DNA of 64,000 nucleotides from Devosia sp. (GTDB lineage: Bacteria; Pseudomonadota; Alphaproteobacteria; Rhizobiales; Devosiaceae). Both the position numbers and the translations under genes were made by a program. The stretch lies in NCBI GenBank assembly GCA_015234425.1, contig JADGNE010000006.1, positions 124,001 to 188,000 of the forward strand, given 5' to 3'. Each line of letters begins with the position of its first letter. The stretch's first letter is position 1. A model generated the notes under the pieces. That model was given only the letters and a program-made list of their open reading frames with translations. It ran no database searches and was not told the DNA's origin. Of the stretch, positions 9,021 through 16,547 are shown in pieces.

Positions 9021-10607
9021 GTGTCGGAAAGCCTGTTGGCGGGAGTGGATGTGGGCACCGGCAGCGCCCGTGCCGGGGTTTTTACCAAGTCCGGCCAAAT
9101 GCTTGGCCGCGCCGAACACCCCATCGCCCTGCGCCGAACCGGGGCCAGCATGGCTGAGCACGATAGCGAAGACATCTGGCGCGCCACCTGCGCGGCGCTT
9201 CGCCAGGCCATCGCCAATGCGGGCGTAAGTCCTTCCCACATCGTCGGAATTGGCTTTGATGCCACCTGCTCCCTCGTCGTCCGCGACACAGAGGGCCAGC
9301 AGCTCTCCGTTTCCAAAGACGGCGACGACCGCTGGGACACCATCGTCTGGCTCGACCATCGCGCCATCGCTGAGGCAGCCGAATGCACCCGGACCGGCCA
9401 TCAGGTCCTCTACTATATCGGGGGCGTCATGTCGCCCGAGATGGAAGTCCCTAAGCTCATGTGGCTCAAGCGCAATTTGCCCCAGAGCTGGGCCCGCGCC
9501 GGGGTCATTCTCGATCTTGCCGACTATCTGTCCTGGAAGGCAACCGGGTCTCTGGCCCGCTCGCAATGCACGCTGGCGACCAAATGGACCTATGTTGCTC
9601 ACGACGAAACCGGATGGAAACAGGACTTTCTGGACCAGGTCGGCCTTGAGGACATGGTCGAAAAGGCAGCCCTGCCCGACCGTGCCTCCCCCGTCGGCGC
9701 CGATCTCGGCCCGCTCACCCCCGAGGCAGCAGCCGAGCTTGGCCTCACCACCAATTGCCGCGTCGGGGCCGGTGTCGTCGACGCCTATGCCGGCGCTCTC
9801 GCCGTTCTCGGCCCGCTCTCCACCACCCCAGAGCAGATGGATCGCCACTGCGCGCTCATTGCCGGTACGTCCAGCTGTGTCATGGCAATGTCCCAGCACA
9901 ATCAGCCTATTAGCGGCCTCTGGGGCCCGCACTGGGGCACCATTCTCGAGGGTTTCTGGCAGCTAGAGGGAGGGCAATCCGCCTCGGGCGCCCTCCTCGA
10001 CCACATCGTCAAATGGCACGGCGCCGGTGGCGAGCCCACCGCAGAACTGCACAAAGCCATCTGCGCCCGCATCATGGAACTGCGTGAGACCGAAGGCCTC
10101 GCCCTCGCCCGGCGCCTCCACGTCCTTCCCGATTTCCACGGGAACCGCTCCCCCCTCGCCGACCCAAATGCCTTGGGCGTCATTTCCGGCCTGACGCTGG
10201 ACAGCGACTTTGACAGCCTCTGTCGGCTTTATTGGCGCACCTGCGTCGCCATCGCGCTGGGCATCCGACATATCGTCGAAACGCTCAACGCCTCCGGCTA
10301 CGCCATCGACACGCTCCATGTCACCGGTGGGCACACGAAAAATCCGCTTCTGATGGAGCTTTATGCCGACGCCACGGGGTGCACCGTGGTCGAACCGGCC
10401 ACTCCGGATGCCACCCTTCTGGGCATGGCCATGGTCGCAGCCTGCGCTGCCGGACTCTACCCTGCGCTCGACCAGGCCTGCGTGGCCATGCAGCAAGGCG
10501 GCACGGCCAGACCGGCAAAGCCCGAGGCAGCGCCGCAGTTCGACCGCGACTTCAGCATCTTCCTCGAAATGCTGCGGCATCGCCAAGCCATTGACGCAAT
10601 GAACTAA
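9021..10607 (+). CDS. FGGY-family pentulose kinase, probably D-ribulokinase
   Basis: ATP-dependent kinase of the FGGY family, 528 residues. The phosphate-binding motif LLAGVDVGTGSARAGVF is at residues 5-21. TCSLV at 82-86 is the signature described for D-ribulokinases, rather than xylulokinases. The second half has IAGTSSCVMA and a C-terminal TGGHTKNPLLMEL adenosine-binding segment. Starts at GTG 9021, just after a hairpin. It would phosphorylate the ketose made by the upstream dehydrogenase, feeding the pentose phosphate pathway. The TCSLV motif points to ribulose, so the operon substrate may be ribitol, but other pentuloses are possible. Confidence 0.82.
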   Translation: MSESLLAGVDVGTGSARAGVFTKSGQMLGRAEHPIALRRTGASMAEHDSEDIWRATCAALRQAIANAGVSPSHIVGIGFDATCSLVVRDTEGQQLSVSKDGDDRWDTIVWLDHRAIAEAAECTRTGHQVLYYIGGVMSPEMEVPKLMWLKRNLPQSWARAGVILDLADYLSWKATGSLARSQCTLATKWTYVAHDETGWKQDFLDQVGLEDMVEKAALPDRASPVGADLGPLTPEAAAELGLTTNCRVGAGVVDAYAGALAVLGPLSTTPEQMDRHCALIAGTSSCVMAMSQHNQPISGLWGPHWGTILEGFWQLEGGQSASGALLDHIVKWHGAGGEPTAELHKAICARIMELRETEGLALARRLHVLPDFHGNRSPLADPNALGVISGLTLDSDFDSLCRLYWRTCVAIALGIRHIVETLNASGYAIDTLHVTGGHTKNPLLMELYADATGCTVVEPATPDATLLGMAMVAACAAGLYPALDQACVAMQQGGTARPAKPEAAPQFDRDFSIFLEMLRHRQAIDAMN

Positions 10608-10662
10608 TATTCGCCTCCCCGGTCAAAATGCCCGCTGACCTCTGCCAAGTTTACAGGCGGCG

Positions 10663-10687
10663 GGAACCAATTGCCGAAATCTCCGTT
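10663..10687 (+). promoter_or_regulatory. EcfG-type promoter of small stress gene
   Basis: GGAAC at 10663-10667, a 16-nt spacer and CGTT at 10684-10687 match the consensus of alphaproteobacterial general stress sigma factors exactly. The start codon it would serve is at 10751, 64 nt downstream. Confidence 0.85.
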
Positions 10688-10750
10688 TTTTCTGCCATGC
10701 AACCGGCAACGGATGCGGTTCGGAACCCCGCAAAGGGGATGGAGGCAAAG

Positions 10751-10918
10751 ATGACCCAAGCTGAAATCAAATCCATCGAGGACGCAGGCCGCTCCACCAT
10801 GGTCTGGTCGAACGATGTTTATGACAGCTCAGGCCGTTTCGGCGATATCGCCAAGACGCTCATCCCTGCCTTTGTCATTCTGACTGCTGCCACTGCCTTA
10901 CTTCTCGCCTTGCTCTGA
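10751..10918 (+). CDS. Small single-pass membrane protein, likely stress-induced
   Basis: A 55-residue protein of no family I recognise. Polar N-terminal 32 residues (MTQAEIKSIEDAGRSTMVWS onward) precede one hydrophobic C-terminal segment (TLIPAFVILTAATALLLALL). The ATG at 10751 has GGAGG 5 nt upstream. The reading frame is open back to 10628, but that start lies upstream of the EcfG-type promoter, so it is not used. Placement and promoter argue for a general stress response gene. DUF3309 follows 50 nt later, probably in the same transcript. Confidence 0.7.
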   Translation: MTQAEIKSIEDAGRSTMVWSNDVYDSSGRFGDIAKTLIPAFVILTAATALLLALL

Positions 10919-10968
10919 CGGGTCGCAGCTAGGGCGTTGAATTATCAAGAATTCCTGGAGGGTTTGAC

Positions 10969-11127
10969 ATGACACTTGGCACAATACTGATCATCATTCT
11001 CGTGCTGCTGCTGATCGGCGCACTGCCCAATTGGGGCTATTCGCGCGGCTTCGGCTACTTTCCGTCCGGCATTCTGGGCGTGATCCTGGTCGTGATCCTC
11101 ATTCTCGTCCTGATGGGACGGATATAA
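10969..11127 (+). CDS. DUF3309 family small membrane protein
   Basis: A 52-residue hydrophobic protein: first membrane segment ILIIILVLLLIGALP (about residues 6-20), a short loop NWGYSRGFGYFPSG with the aromatic/glycine pattern of DUF3309, then a second segment ILGVILVVILILVLMGRI. GGAGG ends 7 nt before the ATG. Function unknown; members are often stress-associated in Alphaproteobacteria. It has no EcfG box of its own and is probably read through from the gene 50 nt upstream. Confidence 0.85.
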   Translation: MTLGTILIIILVLLLIGALPNWGYSRGFGYFPSGILGVILVVILILVLMGRI

Positions 11128-11208
11128 AAATCATCCGAACTGGACACTAGGCAAACTGCACGACGTGTCCTTGCGAGCCGACGGTCGCCCCCCTTTCGGC
11201 TCGCCCAT

Positions 11209-11236
11209 GCCCCGATGTGCTCACGCGCATCGGGGC
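11209..11236 (+). terminator. Hairpin terminator after DUF3309 gene
   Basis: GCCCCGATG (11209-11217) pairs with CATCGGGGC (11228-11236), followed by TATTCTTT. It separates the small stress-gene pair from the next EcfG-type promoter. Confidence 0.7.
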
Positions 11237-11267
11237 TATTCTTTCGAAATCCCAAAATGGAACACGC

Positions 11268-11293
11268 GGAACCTTGACCTAGGTTAGTGCGTT
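11268..11293 (+). promoter_or_regulatory. EcfG-type promoter of DUF883/holin-like pair
   Basis: GGAAC at 11268-11272, a 17-nt spacer and CGTT at 11290-11293. A second GGAAC at 11259-11263 has no matching -10. The start codon of the DUF883 gene is at 11324, so the leader would be short. Confidence 0.82.
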
Positions 11294-11323
11294 GTTGAAT
11301 TTCGCAACAGGAGTTAGATTTCC

Positions 11324-11689
11324 ATGGCAAATACGCCCGAAATGGCCTCTTCCGCGCGCAAGGCTGCTGCTAGCGCAGCCGATGCAATCCTCCATACCGA
11401 CCGCGAGCGGGAACTGGAGGCTCAGGTCTCTCAGTTGCAGGATGACCTCAAGGCGATCACCGAGACGCTGCGCAAGCTGACTGAGGAAAAAGCTGGTGAA
11501 GTCAAGGACATCGCCCAGGCTGAATTCCGCCAGCTGAAGCGCCGTGGCAAGCATCTGATCGAGGACGCCCAGGATCAGGCCGTCGAGTATGAAGAGCAGC
11601 TCAAGGACACGATCCGGGAAAAGCCCCTGACCGCAGTGGCAGCCGCCGCCGGCATCGGCTTCGTTCTGGCCCTTCTGACCCGGCACTGA
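11324..11689 (+). CDS. DUF883 (YqjD/ElaB-like) membrane-anchored protein
   Basis: A 121-residue protein: a charged helical, probably coiled-coil region (about residues 25-95, with heptad-like ELEAQVSQLQDDLKAITETL) and a C-terminal hydrophobic anchor PLTAVAAAAGIGFVLALLTRH with a small-residue helix-packing pattern. This is the layout of YqjD/ElaB proteins, which tether ribosomes to the membrane in stationary-phase E. coli. It is preceded by a perfect EcfG-type promoter and followed 2 nt later by the holin-like gene, matching the yqjD-yqjE order of enterobacteria. Confidence 0.85.
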   Translation: MANTPEMASSARKAAASAADAILHTDRERELEAQVSQLQDDLKAITETLRKLTEEKAGEVKDIAQAEFRQLKRRGKHLIEDAQDQAVEYEEQLKDTIREKPLTAVAAAAGIGFVLALLTRH

Positions 11690-11691
11690 GG

Positions 11692-12111
11692 ATGAACTTG
11701 CTCGCGCCCCTGGCGGCGCTGGTTGGTTTTGAAGCGGAGCGCGTGGCCAGCCGGGCCAAATCCACGGCAGTCACCTATGGCCTGATGGCTGCATTTGGCC
11801 TTGTAGGCATAGGGTTTCTGGTTGGAGCGGGCTATATCGCGCTAGCCGCCGCCACCAGCCCGCTGGTCGCCAGCCTGATCATGGGGGGTGTATTCATCCT
11901 TCTGGCGCTGGCGGTTTATCTCGGCAGCCAGATCGGCGAGGGTCGCCGAAAGCGAGAAGCCGTGGAGCGGAAGCACTCGAACGATACGAGCGCATTTGTC
12001 ACCACGGCGGCGCTGACGGCGCTTCCGGCTTTGGCGAAATCACCGATGATGCTGCGCTTCGGCATTCCGGCCGCCATCGTCGCGTTTTTGCTGATGCGCG
12101 ATAGAGACTAA
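11692..12111 (+). CDS. Phage holin-like (YqjE-type) membrane protein
   Basis: A 139-residue protein with two adjacent transmembrane segments (about residues 28-52 and 60-82) and a third hydrophobic stretch near the C-terminus (RFGIPAAIVAFLLM). It fits the phage-holin superfamily that includes YqjE; nothing else here is phage-like, so the name denotes fold only. It starts 2 nt after the DUF883 stop, indicating translational coupling and a shared EcfG-type promoter. Function unknown, probably envelope-related under stress. Confidence 0.75.
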   Translation: MNLLAPLAALVGFEAERVASRAKSTAVTYGLMAAFGLVGIGFLVGAGYIALAAATSPLVASLIMGGVFILLALAVYLGSQIGEGRRKREAVERKHSNDTSAFVTTAALTALPALAKSPMMLRFGIPAAIVAFLLMRDRD

Positions 12112-12119
12112 CAGTCCAG

Positions 12120-12153
12120 AGGGTCAGGCTTACGCCTGGCCCTCATTCTTTTT
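12120..12153 (+). terminator. Convergent terminator, holin-like gene / lipid kinase gene
   Basis: AGGGTCAGGC (12120-12129), loop TTAC, GCCTGGCCCT (12134-12143; one G-U pair), then TTCTTTTT. It overlaps the stop codon of the minus-strand lipid kinase gene, so the two converging units end within a few nucleotides of each other. Confidence 0.8.
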
Positions 12154-13044
12154 GGGCAGCAGAACCGGCAGCGCCCGGTGATGCAGGACCAGCTCGACGC
12201 GCCGGTCCAGCTTGACCAATTCGCCATCGATAACAGCGTAGGCATTGCGCTTTTTTTGGGGGAAGCGGAGCACGATGCGGCTCACTTCCACTTCACTGAC
12301 CTGCGGATTGTCCCGCCAGCGCCCGCGCAGAACATCGAGTGCCAGAGTAAGCAGTTCCGTCGTGCCGACAGGCCCGGCCAGATACACGCCGAGCAATCCG
12401 CTATCCAGCCGCTCCGCCACCGGGATCGCCCCATTGTCGAGCGGATTATTGGACACCGCAACGCCACTGACCGTGCGGGTCATTGTCCGGCTGCCGCTTT
12501 TCAGTTCAACCTCGAACCGGGGAGGATTGAGAGCCGCGGCCCCAATGGCCCTCAGGCTGGCGAACATTTTTCCAAAGCGACTGCTGTAGCTCATGCCCTC
12601 GCGAATGCGGACCAGCCGGGCGTGGATCCCCACGCCGAACTGATGGACGAACGGACGCCCATTGGCGGTCGCAATGTCGACGTATCCGACATCCCCCTGG
12701 GCGATTGCCGTCAAAGCCTCTTCGAGCCCGGGGGGAAGGCGCAATGCGCGCGCAAACAGGTTCATCGTCCCGGCCGGCAACACTGCCAGTGGCTTGCCGC
12801 TCTCGAAAGCCATCGCTGCAGCCGAAGAAATCGTGCCGTCCCCGCCGCCCGCGAGGGTCGCATCGATACGGGCATTCCGCGCCGCAGCGCGCAGTGCTCG
12901 CTCGACGTTTTTGCCTTTCACGAGGTGGATTTCCAGATCATGGCCATTGGCGGCGAAGATCTCCGCAGCCCGCTGGGCCAGGGCTTCCACATCTATTGTG
13001 CGTAAACTACCGCCATCGCGGTTCAGGATGGCAGCTATGCGCAC
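12130..13044 (-). CDS. Diacylglycerol kinase family (YegS/LCB5-type) lipid kinase
   Basis: A 304-residue protein of the DAGK catalytic family. GGGDG at residues 66-70 is the nucleotide-binding signature, followed by LPAGTMNLFARAL (about 89-101) and the C-terminal YegS-like beta sandwich. The reaction would be ATP-dependent phosphorylation of a membrane lipid or sphingoid-like substrate; the substrate cannot be told. The GTG start overlaps the TAG stop of the sensor kinase by one base, so the two are translationally coupled. Pairing with a general stress sensor kinase suggests a role in envelope adjustment (inference). Confidence 0.85.
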   Translation of the reverse strand: MRIAAILNRDGGSLRTIDVEALAQRAAEIFAANGHDLEIHLVKGKNVERALRAAARNARIDATLAGGGDGTISSAAAMAFESGKPLAVLPAGTMNLFARALRLPPGLEEALTAIAQGDVGYVDIATANGRPFVHQFGVGIHARLVRIREGMSYSSRFGKMFASLRAIGAAALNPPRFEVELKSGSRTMTRTVSGVAVSNNPLDNGAIPVAERLDSGLLGVYLAGPVGTTELLTLALDVLRGRWRDNPQVSEVEVSRIVLRFPQKKRNAYAVIDGELVKLDRRVELVLHHRALPVLLPKKNEGQA

Positions 13045-14447
13045 TATTCGTCCTCGGTGTGGACCGCCATGGCCCGGTTGAGATGAGGCAGCGGAATGGT
13101 GATCGTGAGCCCCCCGCCCGCAGTCGGCGAATATTCAGGCTTGCCGCCAAACTGCCCGGACAGCTGCTGGATAATGAGAGAGCCCATCCCGCCCTCCCCG
13201 GCTTCGGGAGGCAGGCCCACCCCGTTGTCGGCAATCGAGAGGGTCGGAACCGCGTCCACCCGCGCCAGCGTCACGAGGATCGTCCCGTCGCGACCATCGG
13301 GAAACGCATGCTTGAGCGCATTCGTCACCAGCTCGCTGACCAGAATGCCAATCGTCGTCGCATCCCGCGCGCCAACCTCGATATCGTCGATCTCGCACTG
13401 GATCGTCACATGCTCGGACATGGTCTGGGTATTGATGATGTCTTCGACGACGGCGTTGAGGAACTCATTGGCCGCGGTCGACTCCAGATCCGCTCCGAGC
13501 CTGAGCCTGCGGTGGGCCGACGCAACGGCATGGACACGCAGCCGCGCCGCCTCCAGCGCGCCTTTGACCTCTTCCGATCGGCTGCGCATGATTTGCAGCG
13601 CAAGGAGTGACGACACTGTCGCCAGCGAATTGCCGATCCGATGATTGGCATCCTGCAACAGCGCTTCCACCCGCTGGCGTTCGTGCTCGGCATGCGCCCG
13701 AGCCTCTTCGATGGCGCGGGTGCGTTCAGCGATTTCAGCCTCCAGCGCCTCGTTCTGCGTCATGAGGCCGCGATGGCGCTGGGCGAGCGCGCTGACCTGA
13801 CGCTGTGTCCGGCTCAACAGCGCATAGGCCAAAATCGCAGCCGAACAGAGCGCGGCAATCAGCACGGCGGCGAGGACAAGACGCATGCGGTCGATCTCGG
13901 CATTGCGATCGACGAGCTTCTGGTTTTCCTCGGCAATGAACTGGTTCAGCGTCTCGCGCACCTCAACCATCAGGCGCGCCCCCCGGCCGGTCTCGGTCAG
14001 GCTTTGCGCTTCGGCATCCCGCTGCAGCGAGACAAGTTCGACGGCGCGGGCCATTTCGACCAGTTTACCCTCGATATCGCCGATGATCCCCCGCACCCGT
14101 TGACTTTGGACGGGATCGTCGGCGGTCATATCGAGAAGCGCATCAACCTGCGCTTCGATGCTGCCAATCGCGGCGTTATAGGGATCAAGATAGCCAGGAT
14201 CCCGGGTCAGCAGATAGCCGCGCTGGCTGGCCTCAGCCTCCCCCAGCGTGATGATGAGTTCGCTCGCCTGCTGGCGGACGGCATAGGTCTGCGTGATATC
14301 AACGAGCTGGCGGCTGATGCCTTGGATGAGAACCAGGGAGATGAGGCCAGCGAGAATGACAAGTGCGAGGGAGACCCACACGGCAAGGCGGCGCAGACTG
14401 ATGCGCCCCCAGATCGGAATGGCTATCCCCGTCGACTTTTCGTTCAC
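13044..14447 (-). CDS. CHASE3 sensor histidine kinase of the general stress response (PhyK-like)
   Basis: Membrane sensor kinase, 467 residues: transmembrane helix at about 21-43, periplasmic CHASE3 domain (LGEAEASQRGYLLTRDPGYL, about 68-87), second helix near 188-212, a coiled coil, then a HisKA_2-type phosphoacceptor DANHRIGNSLATVSSLLALQ with His269 and a HATPase domain (ELVTNALKHAF, DNGVGLP). HisKA_2/HWE kinases commonly phosphorylate PhyR in Alphaproteobacteria, and PhyR, NepR and EcfG lie next door, so this is probably the cognate kinase. Starts at GTG 14447. The lipid kinase gene overlaps its stop by one base. Confidence 0.88.
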   Translation of the reverse strand: MNEKSTGIAIPIWGRISLRRLAVWVSLALVILAGLISLVLIQGISRQLVDITQTYAVRQQASELIITLGEAEASQRGYLLTRDPGYLDPYNAAIGSIEAQVDALLDMTADDPVQSQRVRGIIGDIEGKLVEMARAVELVSLQRDAEAQSLTETGRGARLMVEVRETLNQFIAEENQKLVDRNAEIDRMRLVLAAVLIAALCSAAILAYALLSRTQRQVSALAQRHRGLMTQNEALEAEIAERTRAIEEARAHAEHERQRVEALLQDANHRIGNSLATVSSLLALQIMRSRSEEVKGALEAARLRVHAVASAHRRLRLGADLESTAANEFLNAVVEDIINTQTMSEHVTIQCEIDDIEVGARDATTIGILVSELVTNALKHAFPDGRDGTILVTLARVDAVPTLSIADNGVGLPPEAGEGGMGSLIIQQLSGQFGGKPEYSPTAGGGLTITIPLPHLNRAMAVHTEDE

Positions 14448-14649
14448 CCGTGCCCACCCAAGCCTTCTCGGCCGTCCCCGATCTCGAGACGAGCCTTGCC
14501 GGTGCCCAATATGCTAATGCCTTGCGCCAATGGCAGCAATGAGGCCGGCACTGAACCGTTGCTGGCGTTTTAGGGAGCGGACTGCACTGTTTGAATAAGG
14601 GTGCCCTAGACTATCGCTCCCACGGTCGCTGCGGCCCGCAGGACATCAG

Positions 14650-14671
14650 GTCCCGGCGCGCACGCCGGGAC
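14650..14671. terminator. Hairpin between ecfG and the sensor kinase gene
   Basis: GTCCCGGCG, loop CGCA, CGCCGGGAC, 40 nt beyond the ecfG stop. A T-run is present only on the plus-strand side, so it is a weaker terminator for ecfG. The gap 14448-14711 otherwise shows no gene and no clear EcfG box for the kinase. Confidence 0.5.
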
Positions 14672-14711
14672 TTTTCACGTCCACACCAGGGCGCCAGGGG
14701 CGCCACCAGCA

Positions 14712-15266
14712 TCAGAACGAATGATTATTGGTCGTGACCTGTGCAGAGACAGCATCCGGCCCATAGTCGGACTCGCCGCTAACCTTGAGCATGTCCTGAA
14801 GGCGAGAGCGGGCCCGGCTGACGCGACTTTTCATCGTCCCGACCGCACAATCACAGATGTCAGCCGCCTCTTCGTATGAAAATCCCGAGGCGCCGATCAG
14901 AATGATCGCTTCGCGCTGATCATCGGGAAGCTGGGAGAGGGCCTTCTTGAAGTCCTCCATATCCATCGACCCATACTGTGAGGGGTGAACCGACAACCGC
15001 TCGGTAAAGGCACCATCGCTATCCTGCACTTCGCGGCCACGCTTGCGCATCTGGCTGTAAAACTCATTGCGCAAGATGGTGAAAAGCCAGGCCTTGATAT
15101 TGGTGCCCATCTCGAAGCTGGACTGCTTGGCCCAGGCCTTCATCACCGTGTCCTGAACCAGGTCGTCGGCCTTGTCGTGCTTGCCGGTTAGAGATACGGC
15201 GAATGCGCGTAAGCTCGGCAGGGTCGCCAACATTTCGCGTTTGAATGACGTCTGTTCAGTCGCCAT
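14712..15266 (-). CDS. ecfG: EcfG-family general stress response sigma factor
   Basis: ECF sigma factor, 184 residues: region 2 includes DDLVQDTVMKAWAKQSSFE (about residues 34-52) and region 4 has LPDDQREAIILIGASGFSYEE-like sequence and the helix-turn-helix CAVGTMKSRVSRARSRL (about 140-156). It directs RNA polymerase to GGAAC-N16/17-CGTT promoters, several of which lie in this window. It starts 4 nt after the anti-sigma gene nepR, the standard arrangement for this system, and is held inactive by NepR until phosphorylated PhyR takes NepR away. Confidence 0.95.
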   Translation of the reverse strand: MATEQTSFKREMLATLPSLRAFAVSLTGKHDKADDLVQDTVMKAWAKQSSFEMGTNIKAWLFTILRNEFYSQMRKRGREVQDSDGAFTERLSVHPSQYGSMDMEDFKKALSQLPDDQREAIILIGASGFSYEEAADICDCAVGTMKSRVSRARSRLQDMLKVSGESDYGPDAVSAQVTTNNHSF

Positions 15267-15270
15267 CCGA

Positions 15271-15492
15271 TCATTCCCCTTCCTGTGCAGGAAGCTTATG
15301 TTTTTGGGCTTGCTCGGCGTTGTCGAGCTTCTCCAGCAGGTCTAACAGCTGGTCTGGCACGCCTTCATCCTGGATAGCGCCATAGAGCGCACGCAACCGC
15401 GACCCGATGTCGGAATTGACACCGAGTCCGTCATCTGCGCGCCCCGCCAGCGTCCGCATGCGTTGCTGGTTCACAGAGGTTTCCTTCTTCAT
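15271..15492 (-). CDS. nepR: NepR anti-sigma factor of the general stress response
   Basis: A 73-residue helical protein with the NepR core IGSRLRALYGAIQDEGVPDQ (about residues 28-47) and LLDLLEKLD, the two amphipathic helices that bind EcfG or the sigma-like domain of PhyR. First gene of the nepR-ecfG pair, reading away from phyR. A GGAAC box on the minus strand upstream suggests autoregulation by EcfG. Confidence 0.93.
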   Translation of the reverse strand: MKKETSVNQQRMRTLAGRADDGLGVNSDIGSRLRALYGAIQDEGVPDQLLDLLEKLDNAEQAQKHKLPAQEGE

Positions 15493-15535
15493 CCAATCGA
15501 CCGATCAAAACGCGTAATTGCCGCTTGTTAGCTTT

Positions 15536-15592
15536 AATGTCTGATAACAAAAAAAGTTCCCCCATCTGGAACTTTTCCGCACCTCGGTAGTT
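15536..15592. promoter_or_regulatory. Divergent EcfG-type promoters of phyR and nepR sharing a dyad
   Basis: AAAAGTTCC (15552-15560) and GGAACTTTT (15568-15576) form a 9-bp perfect inverted repeat with a 7-nt spacer. Each arm holds an outward-facing GGAAC -35. Plus strand: GGAAC 15568-15572, then AGTT ending at 15592 (16-nt spacer). Minus strand: GGAAC 15560-15556, then CATT at 15539-15536 (16-nt spacer). Both -10 boxes differ from CGTT at one base. Confidence 0.78.
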
Positions 15593-15642
15593 AATCAGTT
15601 TCGTGAAATCACGAATACAAGCGTCACCGGGAGTTGTTTTCC

Positions 15643-16437
15643 ATGTCATTGTCCACGCGGATCGCTCCGCACCTGCCCTATCTGCGGCGTTTTTCTCGTG
15701 CAGTCACGGGATCGCAGACCTCAGGCGATGCCTATGTGGCCGCCACCTTGGAAGCGCTCATTGCCGACATTTCCCTCTTCCCAGAAGCATCCAGCGATCG
15801 CATCTCGCTCTATAAGCTCTTTTCGGCGCTGTTTTCGTCGTCTGCGGTAACCATTCCGGAACCGACTTCGAGCTATGCGTGGGAGAAGCGCGCTGCGGCT
15901 AACCTCGCCAACCTTGCACCCCGTCAACGCCAGGCATTCCTATTGGTTGCCGTCGAAGGCTTCACGCATGCGCAGGCCGCTGAAATTCTCTCGGTAACCG
16001 ATGCCGAATTCGTGCAGCTTCTCGATGAAGCTTCGCGCGATATCTCGCGTCAGGTGGCGACCGAAATCATGATCATCGAAGATGAGCCGCTCATCGCGAT
16101 GGACATCGAACAGATGGTCGAAAGCCTTGGGCATAAGGTTGTGTCGGTGGCGCGCACGCATAAGGAAGCAGTCAATCTATTCCATCAGACCCAGCCGCGC
16201 ATGATCCTTGCAGATATCCAGTTGGCCGACGGCAGCTCGGGTATTGATGCGGTCAACGACATCCTCAACTCCCACTCCGTGCCGGTGATTTTCATCACCG
16301 CTTTCCCCGAACGCCTCCTGACGGGTGAACGGCCGGAGCCGACATTCCTCGTCACCAAGCCGTTCAACCCGGAAATGGTGAAGGCGCTGATCAGCCAGGC
16401 GCTGTTCTTCGACGAGGGCTCTCGCGCAGCAGCGTGA
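15643..16437 (+). CDS. phyR: PhyR anti-anti-sigma response regulator
   Basis: Master switch of the alphaproteobacterial general stress response, 264 residues. Residues 1-135 form a sigma-factor mimic (SLSTRIAPHLPYLRRFSRAV at the start, LAPRQRQAFLLVAVEGFTHA in sigma4-like part); residues 142-260 are a receiver domain with acidic pocket EDEP, phospho-acceptor Asp191 in ILADIQLADG, and the family motif PVIFITAFPERLLTG before TKPF. Phosphorylation exposes the sigma-like part, which binds NepR and frees EcfG. ATG at 15643 has GGGAG 9 nt upstream. Divergent from nepR-ecfG. Confidence 0.96.
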   Translation: MSLSTRIAPHLPYLRRFSRAVTGSQTSGDAYVAATLEALIADISLFPEASSDRISLYKLFSALFSSSAVTIPEPTSSYAWEKRAAANLANLAPRQRQAFLLVAVEGFTHAQAAEILSVTDAEFVQLLDEASRDISRQVATEIMIIEDEPLIAMDIEQMVESLGHKVVSVARTHKEAVNLFHQTQPRMILADIQLADGSSGIDAVNDILNSHSVPVIFITAFPERLLTGERPEPTFLVTKPFNPEMVKALISQALFFDEGSRAAA

Positions 16438-16456
16438 CACGTCAAGTTTCTACCCG

Positions 16457-16486
16457 AAAGGCCGGTTTTCACCGGCCTTTTTCTTT
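16457..16486 (+). terminator. Hairpin terminator of phyR
   Basis: AAAGGCCGGT, loop TTTC, ACCGGCCTTT, then TTCTTT, 20 nt after the phyR stop. Confidence 0.88.
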
Positions 16487-16492
16487 ATGGGA

Positions 16493-16517
16493 GGAACCAG
16501 CGATTGCACCGGGCGTT
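16493..16517 (+). promoter_or_regulatory. EcfG-type promoter of DUF1328 gene
   Basis: GGAAC at 16493-16497, a 16-nt spacer and CGTT at 16514-16517, immediately after the phyR terminator. It serves the start codon at 16548. Confidence 0.85.
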
Positions 16518-16547
16518 GTTCCAGCAAGATAAATCATGGAGCTTCCC

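Noticed and set aside
10628..10750. N-terminal extension of the 55-residue stress protein to 96 residues.
   Set aside because: The first codons would lie upstream of the EcfG-type -35/-10 pair, and the ATG at 10751 has a strong ribosome-binding site.
11692..12111. Holin-like gene as a sign of a prophage.
   Set aside because: No other phage genes are nearby, and the DUF883 + holin-like pair matches the chromosomal yqjD-yqjE arrangement with a host stress promoter.
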